Made by a program: the position numbers and the translations under genes. This document shows positions 1 through 8,097 of a DNA stretch of 31,951 bases, piece by piece (position 1 is the first letter of the stretch; each line of letters opens with the position of its first letter). Location of the stretch: the NCBI GenBank assembly GCA_900555295.1, contig USKN01000004.1, positions 1 through 31,951 on the forward strand, read 5' to 3'. The notes beneath the pieces were generated by a model that was not told the origin of the DNA, did no database searches, and worked only from the letters and a program-made list of their open reading frames with translations. Origin of the DNA: an uncultured Eubacteriales bacterium. GTDB taxonomy: Bacteria; Bacillota; Clostridia; UMGS1810.

Positions 1-1
1 C

Positions 2-394
2 TTAACGTACAGAGTGTACGATTATAACAGAGTAGATAAAGACGGCAACAAACGTCCGCTTCATACACAAAAAGCTCTTTTTGTTACAAGCCTTGAAAAT
101 GTTGAGGGACGCGAAAGAATTGTACCCGTGGTTGAAAAACTTGACGGATGTGAGAAAAGCGTGTTGGTTGACTGTGAATTTTTTAAGGTTGAACAATTTG
201 ATGTGCAGACAAAAACCGAAATAAAAACCCCCGATAACAGATTTGAACTGCTTGTGTTTACCGACGGCGGCGCACGTATGGAGTTTGACGGCGGCTGTAT
301 GGATATAAACCCGGGCGACAGTGTGTTTGTACCCGCGTCCGTTAAAGAGTATACGGTAAGCGGAAAATGTACATTTTTGCGCAGCTATATTTAA
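2..394 (+). CDS. manA: Mannose-6-phosphate isomerase, class I (3' end only)
   Basis: This is the C-terminal 130 residues of a type I phosphomannose isomerase, the zinc enzyme that interconverts fructose-6-P and mannose-6-P; the start lies outside the window. The visible open frame begins with LTYRVYDYNRVDKDGNKRPLH, the conserved family block in which the Arg of YDYNR-type motifs lines the active site. The rest is the small C-terminal cupin-like barrel, ending in a typical 'DSVFVPA' turn and an SYI tail. The catalytic zinc-binding residues are upstream and cannot be checked. It sits 60 bp ahead of two envelope-polysaccharide genes on the same strand, so a role in supplying mannose or GDP-mannose for surface sugars is plausible but inferred. 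Confidence 0.88.
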   Translation, partial: LTYRVYDYNRVDKDGNKRPLHTQKALFVTSLENVEGRERIVPVVEKLDGCEKSVLVDCEFFKVEQFDVQTKTEIKTPDNRFELLVFTDGGARMEFDGGCMDINPGDSVFVPASVKEYTVSGKCTFLRSYI

Positions 395-454
395 TTTGTT
401 ATGTGCGGTAATGTGCATCTTTATTTAAACGGTGCATAAAAGGAGAAAAAACAT

Positions 455-1549
455 ATGAATATATTAAGCTTAATACTGTGTTTTTCGGTTGCCTTTGTAA
501 TATCTTTGGCGCTTACGCCGCCCGTAAAACACCTTGCATATAAAATAGGCGCAATAGACGTACCGAAGGATGCGCGCCGTGTTCACAAAAAACCCATACC
601 GCGTTTGGGCGGGCTTGCAATTTATTACGGCTTTTTAATAAGCGTGCTTGTTTTTGCCGACATAGATACACAAATGAGAGGTATTATATTAGGTTCGCTG
701 CTTATTGTGGGAGTAGGTATTATAGATGACGTTAAACAGCTGCGTGCCGGAATAAAGTTTATTGTGCAAATTGTTGCCGCCTCAATTGTTGCATTCAGCA
801 ATGTAAAAATAATTGCGGTAAGCGTACCCGAGTTTATAGCGCAGGGAGGAATACTTCCGCTTAAAATGTTTAGCATACCCATTACTATTTTGTGGATAGT
901 GGGTGTTACAAATGCGGTTAATCTTATAGACGGTCTTGACGGACTTGCGGTAGGCGTATCGAGTATTGCAACGTTTTCGCTGTTTTTTATAGCAATTTTG
1001 GCGGGTGAGCCTACGGTTGCAATTATTACGGCGGCGCTTGCCGGCTCGTGCCTGGGATTTTTGCCGTATAATTTTAACCCGGCAAAAATATTTATGGGAG
1101 ATACGGGCTCAACCTTTTTGGGATATATTCTGTCAATAATTTGCATACAAGGTCTTTTTAAAGGCTATGCCATAATATCGTTCATTGTACCGTTTCTTAT
1201 ACTCGGCTTGCCTATATTTGATACGGCGGCGGCAATTTTAAGACGTATAAAAAACAAAAAACCCATTATGAGTCCCGACAGGGGGCATTTGCACCACAGA
1301 CTTATAGATATGGGATTTTCTCAAAAGCAAACGGTTGCAATACTTTATATTATTGCAACCATTTTGGGCGTAAGCGCTGTTGCGGTAATAGAACAAGGCG
1401 CACTTACGGCGGTACTTATTATAGTTTCGGCAATGCTTTTTGCATTTTTCAGCGGAAAGTTTATGTTAAGCCACGTTGCCGACGATGAAGGCACAGACAA
1501 CAAAAAAGAGCAAGATACAAATAACGAAAACGAGGTAAAAAAACAATGA
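455..1549 (+). CDS. tagO: Undecaprenyl-phosphate GlcNAc-1-phosphate transferase (TagO/WecA type)
   Basis: A 364-residue polytopic membrane enzyme of the MraY/WecA/TagO family. It transfers a sugar-1-phosphate, probably GlcNAc-1-P, from the UDP-sugar to undecaprenyl phosphate and so starts teichoic-acid or polysaccharide synthesis. The family motifs are intact: the DD pair at residues 91-92, NLIDGLDGL at 156-164, MGDTGS around 214-219 and the HLHHRL loop at 278-283. About ten hydrophobic segments are visible and the C-terminus is a charged tail. The start at 455 follows AAAGGAG with good spacing. Its stop overlaps the start of the epimerase gene (ATGA), so the two are translationally coupled. 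The next gene makes UDP-ManNAc, which favours the TagO/WecA branch over MraY. Confidence 0.88.
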   Translation: MNILSLILCFSVAFVISLALTPPVKHLAYKIGAIDVPKDARRVHKKPIPRLGGLAIYYGFLISVLVFADIDTQMRGIILGSLLIVGVGIIDDVKQLRAGIKFIVQIVAASIVAFSNVKIIAVSVPEFIAQGGILPLKMFSIPITILWIVGVTNAVNLIDGLDGLAVGVSSIATFSLFFIAILAGEPTVAIITAALAGSCLGFLPYNFNPAKIFMGDTGSTFLGYILSIICIQGLFKGYAIISFIVPFLILGLPIFDTAAAILRRIKNKKPIMSPDRGHLHHRLIDMGFSQKQTVAILYIIATILGVSAVAVIEQGALTAVLIIVSAMLFAFFSGKFMLSHVADDEGTDNKKEQDTNNENEVKKQ

Positions 1550-2694
1550 TTAAAGTAATGACTGTTTTTGGTACAAGACCAGAGGCAATAAAAATGGCGC
1601 CTCTTATTAAACAGCTTGAGGAGTGCGAAAAAACACAATCTATAGTTGCGGTTACCGCACAGCACCGTCAAATGCTCGACCAGGTGCTGGAAATGTTTGA
1701 TATAACTCCCGATTATGACCTTGATATTATGAAACAGGGACAAACCCTTTCGCAAATTACCACACGCGTAATTGAAGGGCTTGAGGACGTTATAAAAAAG
1801 GCGGACCCCGATATAGTGCTTGTACACGGCGATACCACAACCACATTTGCGGGCGCAATTGCGGCATTTTACGCGCAGAAAAAAATAGGACACGTTGAGG
1901 CGGGACTGCGCACTTACGATAAATATTCGCCATACCCCGAAGAGATGAACAGACGTCTTACGGGACAGCTTGCTGACCTTCATTTTTCACCCACAATTAA
2001 AAACAAAAATAATCTTTTAAAAGAAAATATAAACGAAGATAATATTTTTATAACGGGCAATACTGTTATAGACGCATTAAAAACGACTGTAAAAGACGAT
2101 TATAAATTTGAGGACGAGGTTTTGGCAAACCTTGATTTTGAAAATAAAAAGGTAATTGTTATGACGGCTCACAGACGTGAAAATTTGGGTAAACCTTTGC
2201 AAAATATTTGCGAGGCGGTACGTGAAATTGTGCTTGCCCACCCCGATGTTGAGCTTGTATATCCTATGCATATGAACCCTGCCGTACGCAATACCGCAAC
2301 GGCAATACTTGGCGGCATTGACCGCGTTCATTTAATTGAACCGCTCGACGTACAGGAACTTCACAATGCAATGGACAGATGTTATATGGTTATGACCGAT
2401 TCGGGCGGACTTCAGGAGGAGGCGCCGAGCCTTGGCAAACCCGTAATAGTTTTAAGAAGCGAAACGGAGCGCCCCGAGGCGGTTGAGGCAGGTACGGTAC
2501 TTATGGGCGGAATTGAAAAAGACAACATTGTAAAGCTTGCTCATATGCTTATAACGGACGAGGACGCATATAAAAAAATTGCGCATACGGCAAATCCGTA
2601 CGGTGACGGCAGAGCGTCGGAAAGAACGGTTGACGCAATACTGTATGCTTTCGGCGAGGGCGAAAGACCCAACGATTTAGCTACAAAAAATTAA
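1546..2694 (+). CDS. wecB: UDP-N-acetylglucosamine 2-epimerase (non-hydrolysing)
   Basis: A 382-residue cytoplasmic enzyme that interconverts UDP-GlcNAc and UDP-ManNAc, feeding teichoic-acid linkage units or ManNAc-containing polysaccharides. Visible family motifs are FGTRPEAIKMAPL at 8-20, VHGDTTTT at 93-100, GHVEAGLRT at 115-123, TAHRRENLGKPL at 207-218 and DSGGLQEEAPSLGKPV at 285-300, followed by the TERPEAVEAGT UDP-binding segment. Length is normal. Its ATG overlaps the stop of the TagO-type gene by 4 bp, so the pair forms one module for lipid-linked sugar assembly. Whether the product enters teichoic acid or another glycan cannot be told here. Confidence 0.93.
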   Translation: MIKVMTVFGTRPEAIKMAPLIKQLEECEKTQSIVAVTAQHRQMLDQVLEMFDITPDYDLDIMKQGQTLSQITTRVIEGLEDVIKKADPDIVLVHGDTTTTFAGAIAAFYAQKKIGHVEAGLRTYDKYSPYPEEMNRRLTGQLADLHFSPTIKNKNNLLKENINEDNIFITGNTVIDALKTTVKDDYKFEDEVLANLDFENKKVIVMTAHRRENLGKPLQNICEAVREIVLAHPDVELVYPMHMNPAVRNTATAILGGIDRVHLIEPLDVQELHNAMDRCYMVMTDSGGLQEEAPSLGKPVIVLRSETERPEAVEAGTVLMGGIEKDNIVKLAHMLITDEDAYKKIAHTANPYGDGRASERTVDAILYAFGEGERPNDLATKN

Positions 2695-2714
2695 TGCTTT
2701 AGGCGAGTGATTGT

Positions 2715-3848
2715 ATGAAATTTGACGAACTTAAAAAATATATGTGGATATTTGTACTTGCGGTGCTTATAATCGCGGTGTACAAAACATTTGATAACAT
2801 TGGAATAATTTTTGTTGCGATAGGTAAATTTTTATCGCTGTTTACACCCGTTGTTGTTGCATTCGGCATTGCTTTTTTAATGTCGCCTATGTGCCAGAGA
2901 GCCGAGAACTTTTACGGCGGACGAAAAACAAAGTTTTTAAAAAAACATAAGCGCGGAATGGGAGTACTTACGGGATATTTAATTGTAATTGCTGTCATAG
3001 CTGCCGTGTTTTGGCTTGTAGTTCCGCAGCTTGTTACAAACATAAAAGAGTTTGTTGTGCAAGTACCCACGCTTGTGGGTAAGGCGGTAAATTATATAAA
3101 CAGTTTTGGGTTTGTTACAATTAGGCGCAGCGAAATTTTAAAATCGCTTACGTTTGAAAAGCTTTTCCATAACTTTGATTTCAGTAATGTAAATCAGTAT
3201 GCGGCAAGTGTTGCCGGGGTGTCGGGACGTTTGTTTAAAATGCTTTTATCGGTTATTATAAGCATATATATTTTAACGGATAAAGATTCTTTTAAACGCA
3301 TTGCGATAAGAATTTCAAATCTTTATATAAACGAAAGAGAAAGCTCTCTTATATCAAAGTATTTTAAAATGGCCTGCGATTTTGTGTACAAGTATGTCTA
3401 TTGTCAGTTTATAGACGCGGCAATTGTATTTGTGCTTGCGTTTATTGCTCTTTTAATACTCGGCTCAAAATATGCGCTTGTGCTTGCGTTTATGGTAGGT
3501 CTGTTTAACGTTATACCGTATTTCGGCGCTGCCATTGCGGTTGCGTGTACGGTGTTGGTTACAATAGTTACAAGTACGTTTGCAAACGGTATTATAGCAC
3601 TTGTTGTGCTTGTTGTTCTTCAGCAGGTTGACGCAAACTTAATTCAGCCGCGCCTTGTGCGCCAGGTATTATCAGTTAAACCGTTTTGGGTTTTGTGTGC
3701 AATATTGGTTGGCGGTGATTTGTTTGGATTTGTGGGAATACTTCTTGCGGTGCCGTTTGTGGCATTTTTAAAAGTTGTTGTTTCGGATTTTTTATCGTGG
3801 CAGGAACAAAACAAATTACAGCGTCAAAGCGAAAAATCACAGCTGTAA
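2715..3848 (+). CDS. AI-2E family transporter (TerC/YtvI-like permease)
   Basis: A 377-residue integral membrane protein of the AI-2E family. The family is named for an autoinducer-2 exporter, but many members are Na+/H+ antiporters or have no known substrate. Paired hydrophobic helices lie at the N-terminus, a soluble middle section at about residues 110-190, and a C-terminal helix group contains the family-typical GLFNVIPYFGAAIA and the QQVDANLIQPRLV motif followed by a PFWVLCAILVGG segment. It starts 20 bp after the epimerase gene and probably shares its transcript. The sequence gives no evidence for a particular substrate. Confidence 0.85.
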   Translation: MKFDELKKYMWIFVLAVLIIAVYKTFDNIGIIFVAIGKFLSLFTPVVVAFGIAFLMSPMCQRAENFYGGRKTKFLKKHKRGMGVLTGYLIVIAVIAAVFWLVVPQLVTNIKEFVVQVPTLVGKAVNYINSFGFVTIRRSEILKSLTFEKLFHNFDFSNVNQYAASVAGVSGRLFKMLLSVIISIYILTDKDSFKRIAIRISNLYINERESSLISKYFKMACDFVYKYVYCQFIDAAIVFVLAFIALLILGSKYALVLAFMVGLFNVIPYFGAAIAVACTVLVTIVTSTFANGIIALVVLVVLQQVDANLIQPRLVRQVLSVKPFWVLCAILVGGDLFGFVGILLAVPFVAFLKVVVSDFLSWQEQNKLQRQSEKSQL

Positions 3849-3864
3849 AAGAGGGTTTAAATAT

Positions 3865-4701
3865 ATGAACAATACTTCTCTGCAAATAAAAGTTTTATAT
3901 AACGAAATGGGCAAGGCTGAAAAAAGAATAGCCGATTGGCTTGCTGCACACCCGGGTGAAATAATACCTCTTTCCATAGTGGAGCTTGCTCAAAGGTGTA
4001 AGTGTAGTGAGGCAACCATAGTACGTTTTGCAAAAAGGCTTGGTTTTTCGGGGTATCAGGGGCTTAAAATATCGCTTGCACAGGAACACGGCACAAAAAT
4101 TGTAAATGATGACGTAACGGGAAATGAAACGTGTTATGAAATTTACGAAAAAATTTGCAACGATATATATATGTCGCTTGAAAAAACAAAAAAATCTCTT
4201 AACGAAAAACAAATTGACCTTGCGGCAAAAACAATTCTTGCCGCAAACAGAATTGTTATATTCGGGCTTGGCAACTCGGCGTCCGTTGCAACCGACGCGG
4301 CGCATAAATTTTTACGCGCGGGGTGCGGTGCGGTAGCGTATACCGACAACCATATGCAGGCAATAGCCGCCTCGCAGCTCAAAGAGGGTGACGCGGCTAT
4401 AGGTATTTCACATTCGGGTTCGTCAATAGATATAGTTGAAGCGCTTAAAATTGCAAAGCAAAACAAAGCGTCGGTTATATGTATCACGTCCAAAGGCAAA
4501 TCGCCCGTTACAAAAACCGCCGACATTATTTTGCAAACCGACGCGGACGAAACAAAATACAGTATTTTGGCTCTTAATTCACGTATTGCACAGCTTGCCA
4601 TTATAGACGCGCTTTATACATACATAATTATGCGGCACGATACGGAGTCGCTTAAAGCAATAGAGGCAACCGAAAAAGCGCTTTTAAGCAAAAAGTATTA
4701 A
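3865..4701 (+). CDS. MurR/RpiR family transcriptional regulator
   Basis: A 278-residue regulator with an N-terminal RpiR-type HTH (about residues 1-75, with 'CSEATIVRFAKRLGFSGYQGLK' as the recognition part, read in two pieces) and a C-terminal SIS sugar-phosphate-binding domain (about 115-250, with VIFGLGNSA and ISHSGSSIDIVEA). The family senses phosphosugars and controls sugar or amino-sugar genes. I chose the ATG at 3865 rather than the in-frame one at 3775, because 3865 follows GAGGG and matches the usual family N-terminus, while the upstream extension lies inside the permease gene. It is last in its strand block and ends at a strong terminator. Its targets are unknown; nearby amino-sugar genes are candidates. 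Confidence 0.9.
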   Translation: MNNTSLQIKVLYNEMGKAEKRIADWLAAHPGEIIPLSIVELAQRCKCSEATIVRFAKRLGFSGYQGLKISLAQEHGTKIVNDDVTGNETCYEIYEKICNDIYMSLEKTKKSLNEKQIDLAAKTILAANRIVIFGLGNSASVATDAAHKFLRAGCGAVAYTDNHMQAIAASQLKEGDAAIGISHSGSSIDIVEALKIAKQNKASVICITSKGKSPVTKTADIILQTDADETKYSILALNSRIAQLAIIDALYTYIIMRHDTESLKAIEATEKALLSKKY

Positions 4702-4747
4702 AATATAAAAAGATATAAATACAGAAAGACAAAAAAAGATAAAAAAC

Positions 4748-4806
4748 AAGACTTTGCAAAAACGGCACATACTTTATGTACTGCTTTTACAAAGTCTTTT
4801 ATTTTT
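4748..4806. terminator. Bidirectional intrinsic terminator between convergent genes
   Basis: AAGACTTTG at 4748-4756 pairs with CAAAGTCTT at 4790-4798, with further AAAA/TTTT pairing and an inner ACAT/ATGT. A run of T follows on the plus strand, and A-rich DNA (T-rich on the minus strand) precedes it. It therefore serves both the regulator gene from the left and the amidohydrolase gene from the right. Confidence 0.85.
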
Positions 4807-6380
4807 TAAAAAGTAAAAACATTTTCTCCGTTTATCCATAACCCGAGTACAATTGTATCGTCAATTTTTTCGGGTGGGGTTTCGAGTATGTTTTTATTGA
4901 GCATTACAAGATCGGCTTTTTTGTTTACCGCTATACTGCCCAAAGTATCGTCTACACCGTACTGATATGCCGCATTTACGGTTACGGCGCAAAGTGCTTC
5001 ATATGCCGATATTCTTTGAGCATTGCCCAAAATTGTACCGCTCGGGGTTTGGCGCAGCATTGCCGACTTAATAAGCATAACGGGATTTACCTTTGATACG
5101 GGCGCGTCGTTGTGAATTGATATTTTAAGGCGACTTTTTATTGCGTCGCCCAAAGGGCACATATTTTGGGCGCGTTCGCTGCCCAAAAAAAGCCTGCTGT
5201 GCAAATCTCCCCATAGGTAAATGCCGGGCATAAAAAACGACGGGTACAGATTAAGCCTTGCCATTTCCTCTAGCTGTTTTTGACTTGCAATACGGCAATG
5301 AAGTACAATATTGCGACTCGTTCGCCTTAAAGCGCCGTCAACCTGCGCGTATGATGCAAGCACATTGTCAAGTGCCGCGTCACCGTTGCAGTGTACGACA
5401 AAGCTTTTGCCGCATTTAAGTATTTTTGTCATTGTTCGGTAAAGCTCGGTTTGCGATAAAAGCGCGCAGCCGCGTGTGTTTGCGTATTCGCCGTTTGCAT
5501 ATTTGTAATACGGCTGTTTAAGATATGCTTTGTATGTTGCAAAAGGGCCGTCGGCAAATATTTTTACGGGACCGCATATAATGCGTGATGTTTTATAGTT
5601 TTTGTATTGGGGTACTTCGCCGTTGTTTAGTGTAGGGCATATTATGCATCTGTTTTGCATACGCCGGTTATATATAAACTTTTCGAGTATGTCGGCGGTT
5701 TCAAAATCCGAGGAGCCTTCGCACATTGTTGAAATACCGCACCTGCTGTAATGTTTGGCGCATTTTTCTATACATTCGTCAAGATTTTTTCTGCATTCGT
5801 CCGAAAATGCAATTTTTACAAACGGCAAAATACTGTCACCTTCAAATATTCCGCCTGTGTTATATGATATTAAATCGGGGTATTCTTTTTTTGCCGTTTC
5901 AATTGCTGTACTGTTTGCACTTAATTTATGCATAGAAATATGAAATATAATTACGGGTTTTGTGCTTGATATTCTATCGAGTGCTTTCGACGACGGCATT
6001 TCGGTTTTTAAAAGTGCGTCATCAAACCCAAATGCTATTACGGCATTTTTGCACTTTTTGTACTGCGAATACTTTTTAAGCTTATTTATAACGCTCTCAC
6101 GCGTATCAAGCGTTCCCTCCGGTACGCATCTTACATCAATAAACATACCGTTTAATATTGCGTCGTACAAAAAATGCCCGTGCGCGTCAAAAAAAGCGGG
6201 TACAACCGTATTGTGCATAAGGTCATAGCGCGGTGCGTTGACATAAGATGACAGTATATATTCGCTGCTGCCTATATCGGCTATAATACCGTCTTTAATA
6301 TAAATTGCCTCACAAAAAGGAATACTGCGGTTTAATGTAATAATATTACCGTTATAAAGAACTTTATCTTTGTTAATCAC
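4806..6380 (-). CDS. Amidohydrolase family protein (YtcJ-like)
   Basis: A 524-residue metal-dependent hydrolase of the amidohydrolase superfamily, closest in layout to YtcJ/NfdA-type proteins. An N-terminal small beta domain is followed by the DAHGHF metal-binding motif at about residues 64-69, then KIFADG before the catalytic lysine region, VVHCNGDAALD, LHCRIAS, and SIHNDAPVSKVNP near the C-terminal metal site. The closing 'GSIAVNKKADLVMLNKN' segment rebuilds the beta domain. The start codon is GTG with only a weak GGTGAT ahead of it. The gene follows the lipoprotein gene by 57 bp on the same strand and may be co-transcribed. The substrate is unknown; relatives act on N-acyl or formamide-type bonds, and members are often annotated only generally. 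Confidence 0.85.
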   Translation of the reverse strand: MINKDKVLYNGNIITLNRSIPFCEAIYIKDGIIADIGSSEYILSSYVNAPRYDLMHNTVVPAFFDAHGHFLYDAILNGMFIDVRCVPEGTLDTRESVINKLKKYSQYKKCKNAVIAFGFDDALLKTEMPSSKALDRISSTKPVIIFHISMHKLSANSTAIETAKKEYPDLISYNTGGIFEGDSILPFVKIAFSDECRKNLDECIEKCAKHYSRCGISTMCEGSSDFETADILEKFIYNRRMQNRCIICPTLNNGEVPQYKNYKTSRIICGPVKIFADGPFATYKAYLKQPYYKYANGEYANTRGCALLSQTELYRTMTKILKCGKSFVVHCNGDAALDNVLASYAQVDGALRRTSRNIVLHCRIASQKQLEEMARLNLYPSFFMPGIYLWGDLHSRLFLGSERAQNMCPLGDAIKSRLKISIHNDAPVSKVNPVMLIKSAMLRQTPSGTILGNAQRISAYEALCAVTVNAAYQYGVDDTLGSIAVNKKADLVMLNKNILETPPEKIDDTIVLGLWINGENVFTF

Positions 6381-6437
6381 TTGTCATCACCGATAATATT
6401 TTACCCGCAGTTTTTTTATATATACTTATATTTACTT

Positions 6438-7181
6438 TTATTCACATTTAATCCATATTTGATTTCTGCCCGATACGGTTGAGTATTTGTCGTTATACTT
6501 TACTTCTATTTTATTTTCGTCTTTATTTATTGTACCTTTTGCCGATTCGTAAGTTGTTCCCTCACCCGAGTGTACAAGGTCGTCAAAGTAAAACTCGGTA
6601 TCGTTTTTTATAATAATATTGTTCCATTTAATTTCGTCGACTTTAAAATCGGTGTCGTCCACGGGCGGTTTTTCTATAATTACCGCACGGTAGCCCGTTA
6701 TTGAATTGCATTTTTCAACTTTAATTTTGGCACCCGAAAAATCAGTGTTGTCGGAGCGCTCCCATACACCCAAAAGGTAATCTGCCGTAATATCTTTAAA
6801 TTTTTGGGCAAGCTCGGCATAATATTTTTGTATTTCGCCGCGCAGAGTTGAATTTGAATTGCACAGCGCTATCATTTTTTGAAGCGAATATTTGGCAATA
6901 TCGTAACGGTCTTTTGAGCCGTTTTTTATATACGGGTATATTTTAAGGGCTATTTGCTCTATGGCGGCATATTTATCGTCATAGTCGTCGCAAGCTTCTA
7001 TTTCGTTTGCAATGCCGTCAATCTTTTTTGTGTCGTCCTCTTTAAAAGACGCTTCAAAATCAGACGCGACCGTTTCGGCAAATAAATTTTTTTGTAATTT
7101 TGAGTCATTATTTTCTTTTTTGCACGACACAAAAGCGAATATAACACAAAAGCACATTAAAGTACATATTATTTTTTTCAT
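6438..7181 (-). CDS. Putative lipoprotein, function unknown
   Basis: A 247-residue secreted lipoprotein that I do not recognise. The N-terminus is a short signal peptide ending in a lipobox (FVSC, Cys at about residue 20), so it should be anchored on the outer face of the membrane. The middle (about 40-135) is predicted mostly helical and rich in Asp and Lys. The C-terminal part looks like a beta-rich domain beginning LLGVWERSDNTDFSGAKIKV, a pattern resembling small lipocalin/DUF-type 'LxGxWer' domains. It has a strong ribosome site (ACGGAGG in the minus-strand direction) and a promoter at 7226-7254. It lies upstream of the amidohydrolase gene and may form a two-gene unit with it. Confidence 0.78.
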   Translation of the reverse strand: MKKIICTLMCFCVIFAFVSCKKENNDSKLQKNLFAETVASDFEASFKEDDTKKIDGIANEIEACDDYDDKYAAIEQIALKIYPYIKNGSKDRYDIAKYSLQKMIALCNSNSTLRGEIQKYYAELAQKFKDITADYLLGVWERSDNTDFSGAKIKVEKCNSITGYRAVIIEKPPVDDTDFKVDEIKWNNIIIKNDTEFYFDDLVHSGEGTTYESAKGTINKDENKIEVKYNDKYSTVSGRNQIWIKCE

Positions 7182-7225
7182 ATAAGTAAGCCTCCGTAAG
7201 TGTTGTTTTATTAAAGCCTTTATTA

Positions 7226-7254
7226 ATTATACACCTAAATTACATAAAAATCAA
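7226..7254 (-). promoter_or_regulatory. Sigma-A type promoter for the lipoprotein gene
   Basis: Read on the minus strand, TTGATT (7249-7254), a 17-bp spacer and a perfect TATAAT (7226-7231) lie about 45 bp before the lipoprotein start. It is divergent from the xpt promoter in the same 246-bp gap. Confidence 0.65.
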
Positions 7255-7314
7255 TCAGTAAAGCAACAAAATTTGAGAAAATTTTAGAATATTGTGTAAA
7301 AAAATGTAAAATGC

Positions 7315-7343
7315 TTGACAAGCGTTAAAAAACGTGATAAACT
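7315..7343 (+). promoter_or_regulatory. Sigma-A type promoter for xpt
   Basis: TTGACA (7315-7320), a 17-bp spacer and TAAACT (7338-7343) give a leader of about 75 nt before xpt. No purine-riboswitch core could be found in that leader. Confidence 0.75.
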
Positions 7344-7377
7344 TTTTTTGTTATTTGTTTTTTAAATTTATAGCTTT

Positions 7378-7410
7378 ACATATCTTTTTTTAATAAAGAT
7401 ATGTTTTTAT
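7378..7410 (+). promoter_or_regulatory. Leader hairpin between promoter and xpt start
   Basis: ACATATCTTT (7378-7387) pairs perfectly with AAAGATATGT (7395-7404) around a 7-nt loop and is followed by TTTTAT. The stem has only two G-C pairs, so it would be a weak terminator. It ends just before the GGGAG ribosome site and could act as an attenuator or stabilise the 5' end. A regulatory role is inferred. Confidence 0.45.
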
Positions 7411-7427
7411 ATTTTGGGAGATATAAT

Positions 7428-8003
7428 ATGAAATCACTTGAAGAAAAAATAATGCGTGAGGGTAGGGTACTGCCCGGTAACGTACTTAAAGTAGATACTT
7501 TTTTAAACCACAGAATAGATACCCCTTTTTTAATGCAAATGGGCGAAGATATAGCCGAACATTTTAAATCACACGGAATAAATAAAGTTTTAACCGTTGA
7601 GGCATCGGGAATAGCAATTGCCGTTGCGGCGGCATCAAAGCTTAACATACCCGTTGTGTTTGCCAAAAAACACAAAACCACCAATATATCCGACAATGTA
7701 TACAGTGCCGCTGTTAAATCGTTTACCCATCAAACAACATATACAATAGTGGTAAGCCGCGAGGTTATATCAAAAGACGATAATATACTTATAGTTGACG
7801 ACTTTCTTGCAAACGGCAACGCGCTTACAGGGCTTAAACAAATTGCCGAGAGTGCGGGCGCAAAAGTTGCGGGTGCAGCAATTGCGGTTGAAAAAGGTTT
7901 TCAGCACGGCGGCGATATGTTAAGAGATAACGGAATGGAAATATATTCGCTTGCAACCGTTGAAAGTATGAACAGCGATAAGGGAGAAATTGTGTTCAGA
8001 TAA
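7428..8003 (+). CDS. xpt: Xanthine phosphoribosyltransferase
   Basis: A 191-residue type I phosphoribosyltransferase that converts xanthine plus PRPP to XMP for purine salvage. It opens with MKSLEEKIMREGRVLPGNVL, typical of Xpt, and contains the PRPP-binding loop LIVDDFLANGNAL at about 121-133, together with the base-recognition 'EASGIAIA' segment near 58-65. Length matches Bacillus Xpt (about 194). The ATG at 7428 follows GGGAG; an in-frame ATG at 7401 lies inside the leader hairpin and was rejected. It heads a run of nucleoside-uptake genes, so uptake and salvage are probably co-expressed. Confidence 0.93.
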   Translation: MKSLEEKIMREGRVLPGNVLKVDTFLNHRIDTPFLMQMGEDIAEHFKSHGINKVLTVEASGIAIAVAAASKLNIPVVFAKKHKTTNISDNVYSAAVKSFTHQTTYTIVVSREVISKDDNILIVDDFLANGNALTGLKQIAESAGAKVAGAAIAVEKGFQHGGDMLRDNGMEIYSLATVESMNSDKGEIVFR

Positions 8004-8097
8004 GTTTTTTGCGTGTAATGTAAGAGTTTTGGGCGGTGTGCCGAAAGTTCTTTCATATAAAAAACAAATTTTGCCGAAAGGCGGGAGGTATTCTTTT

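Noticed and set aside
7344..7427. Guanine/xanthine riboswitch before xpt
   Set aside because: None of the conserved purine aptamer segments could be found, and the leader from the visible promoter is too short.
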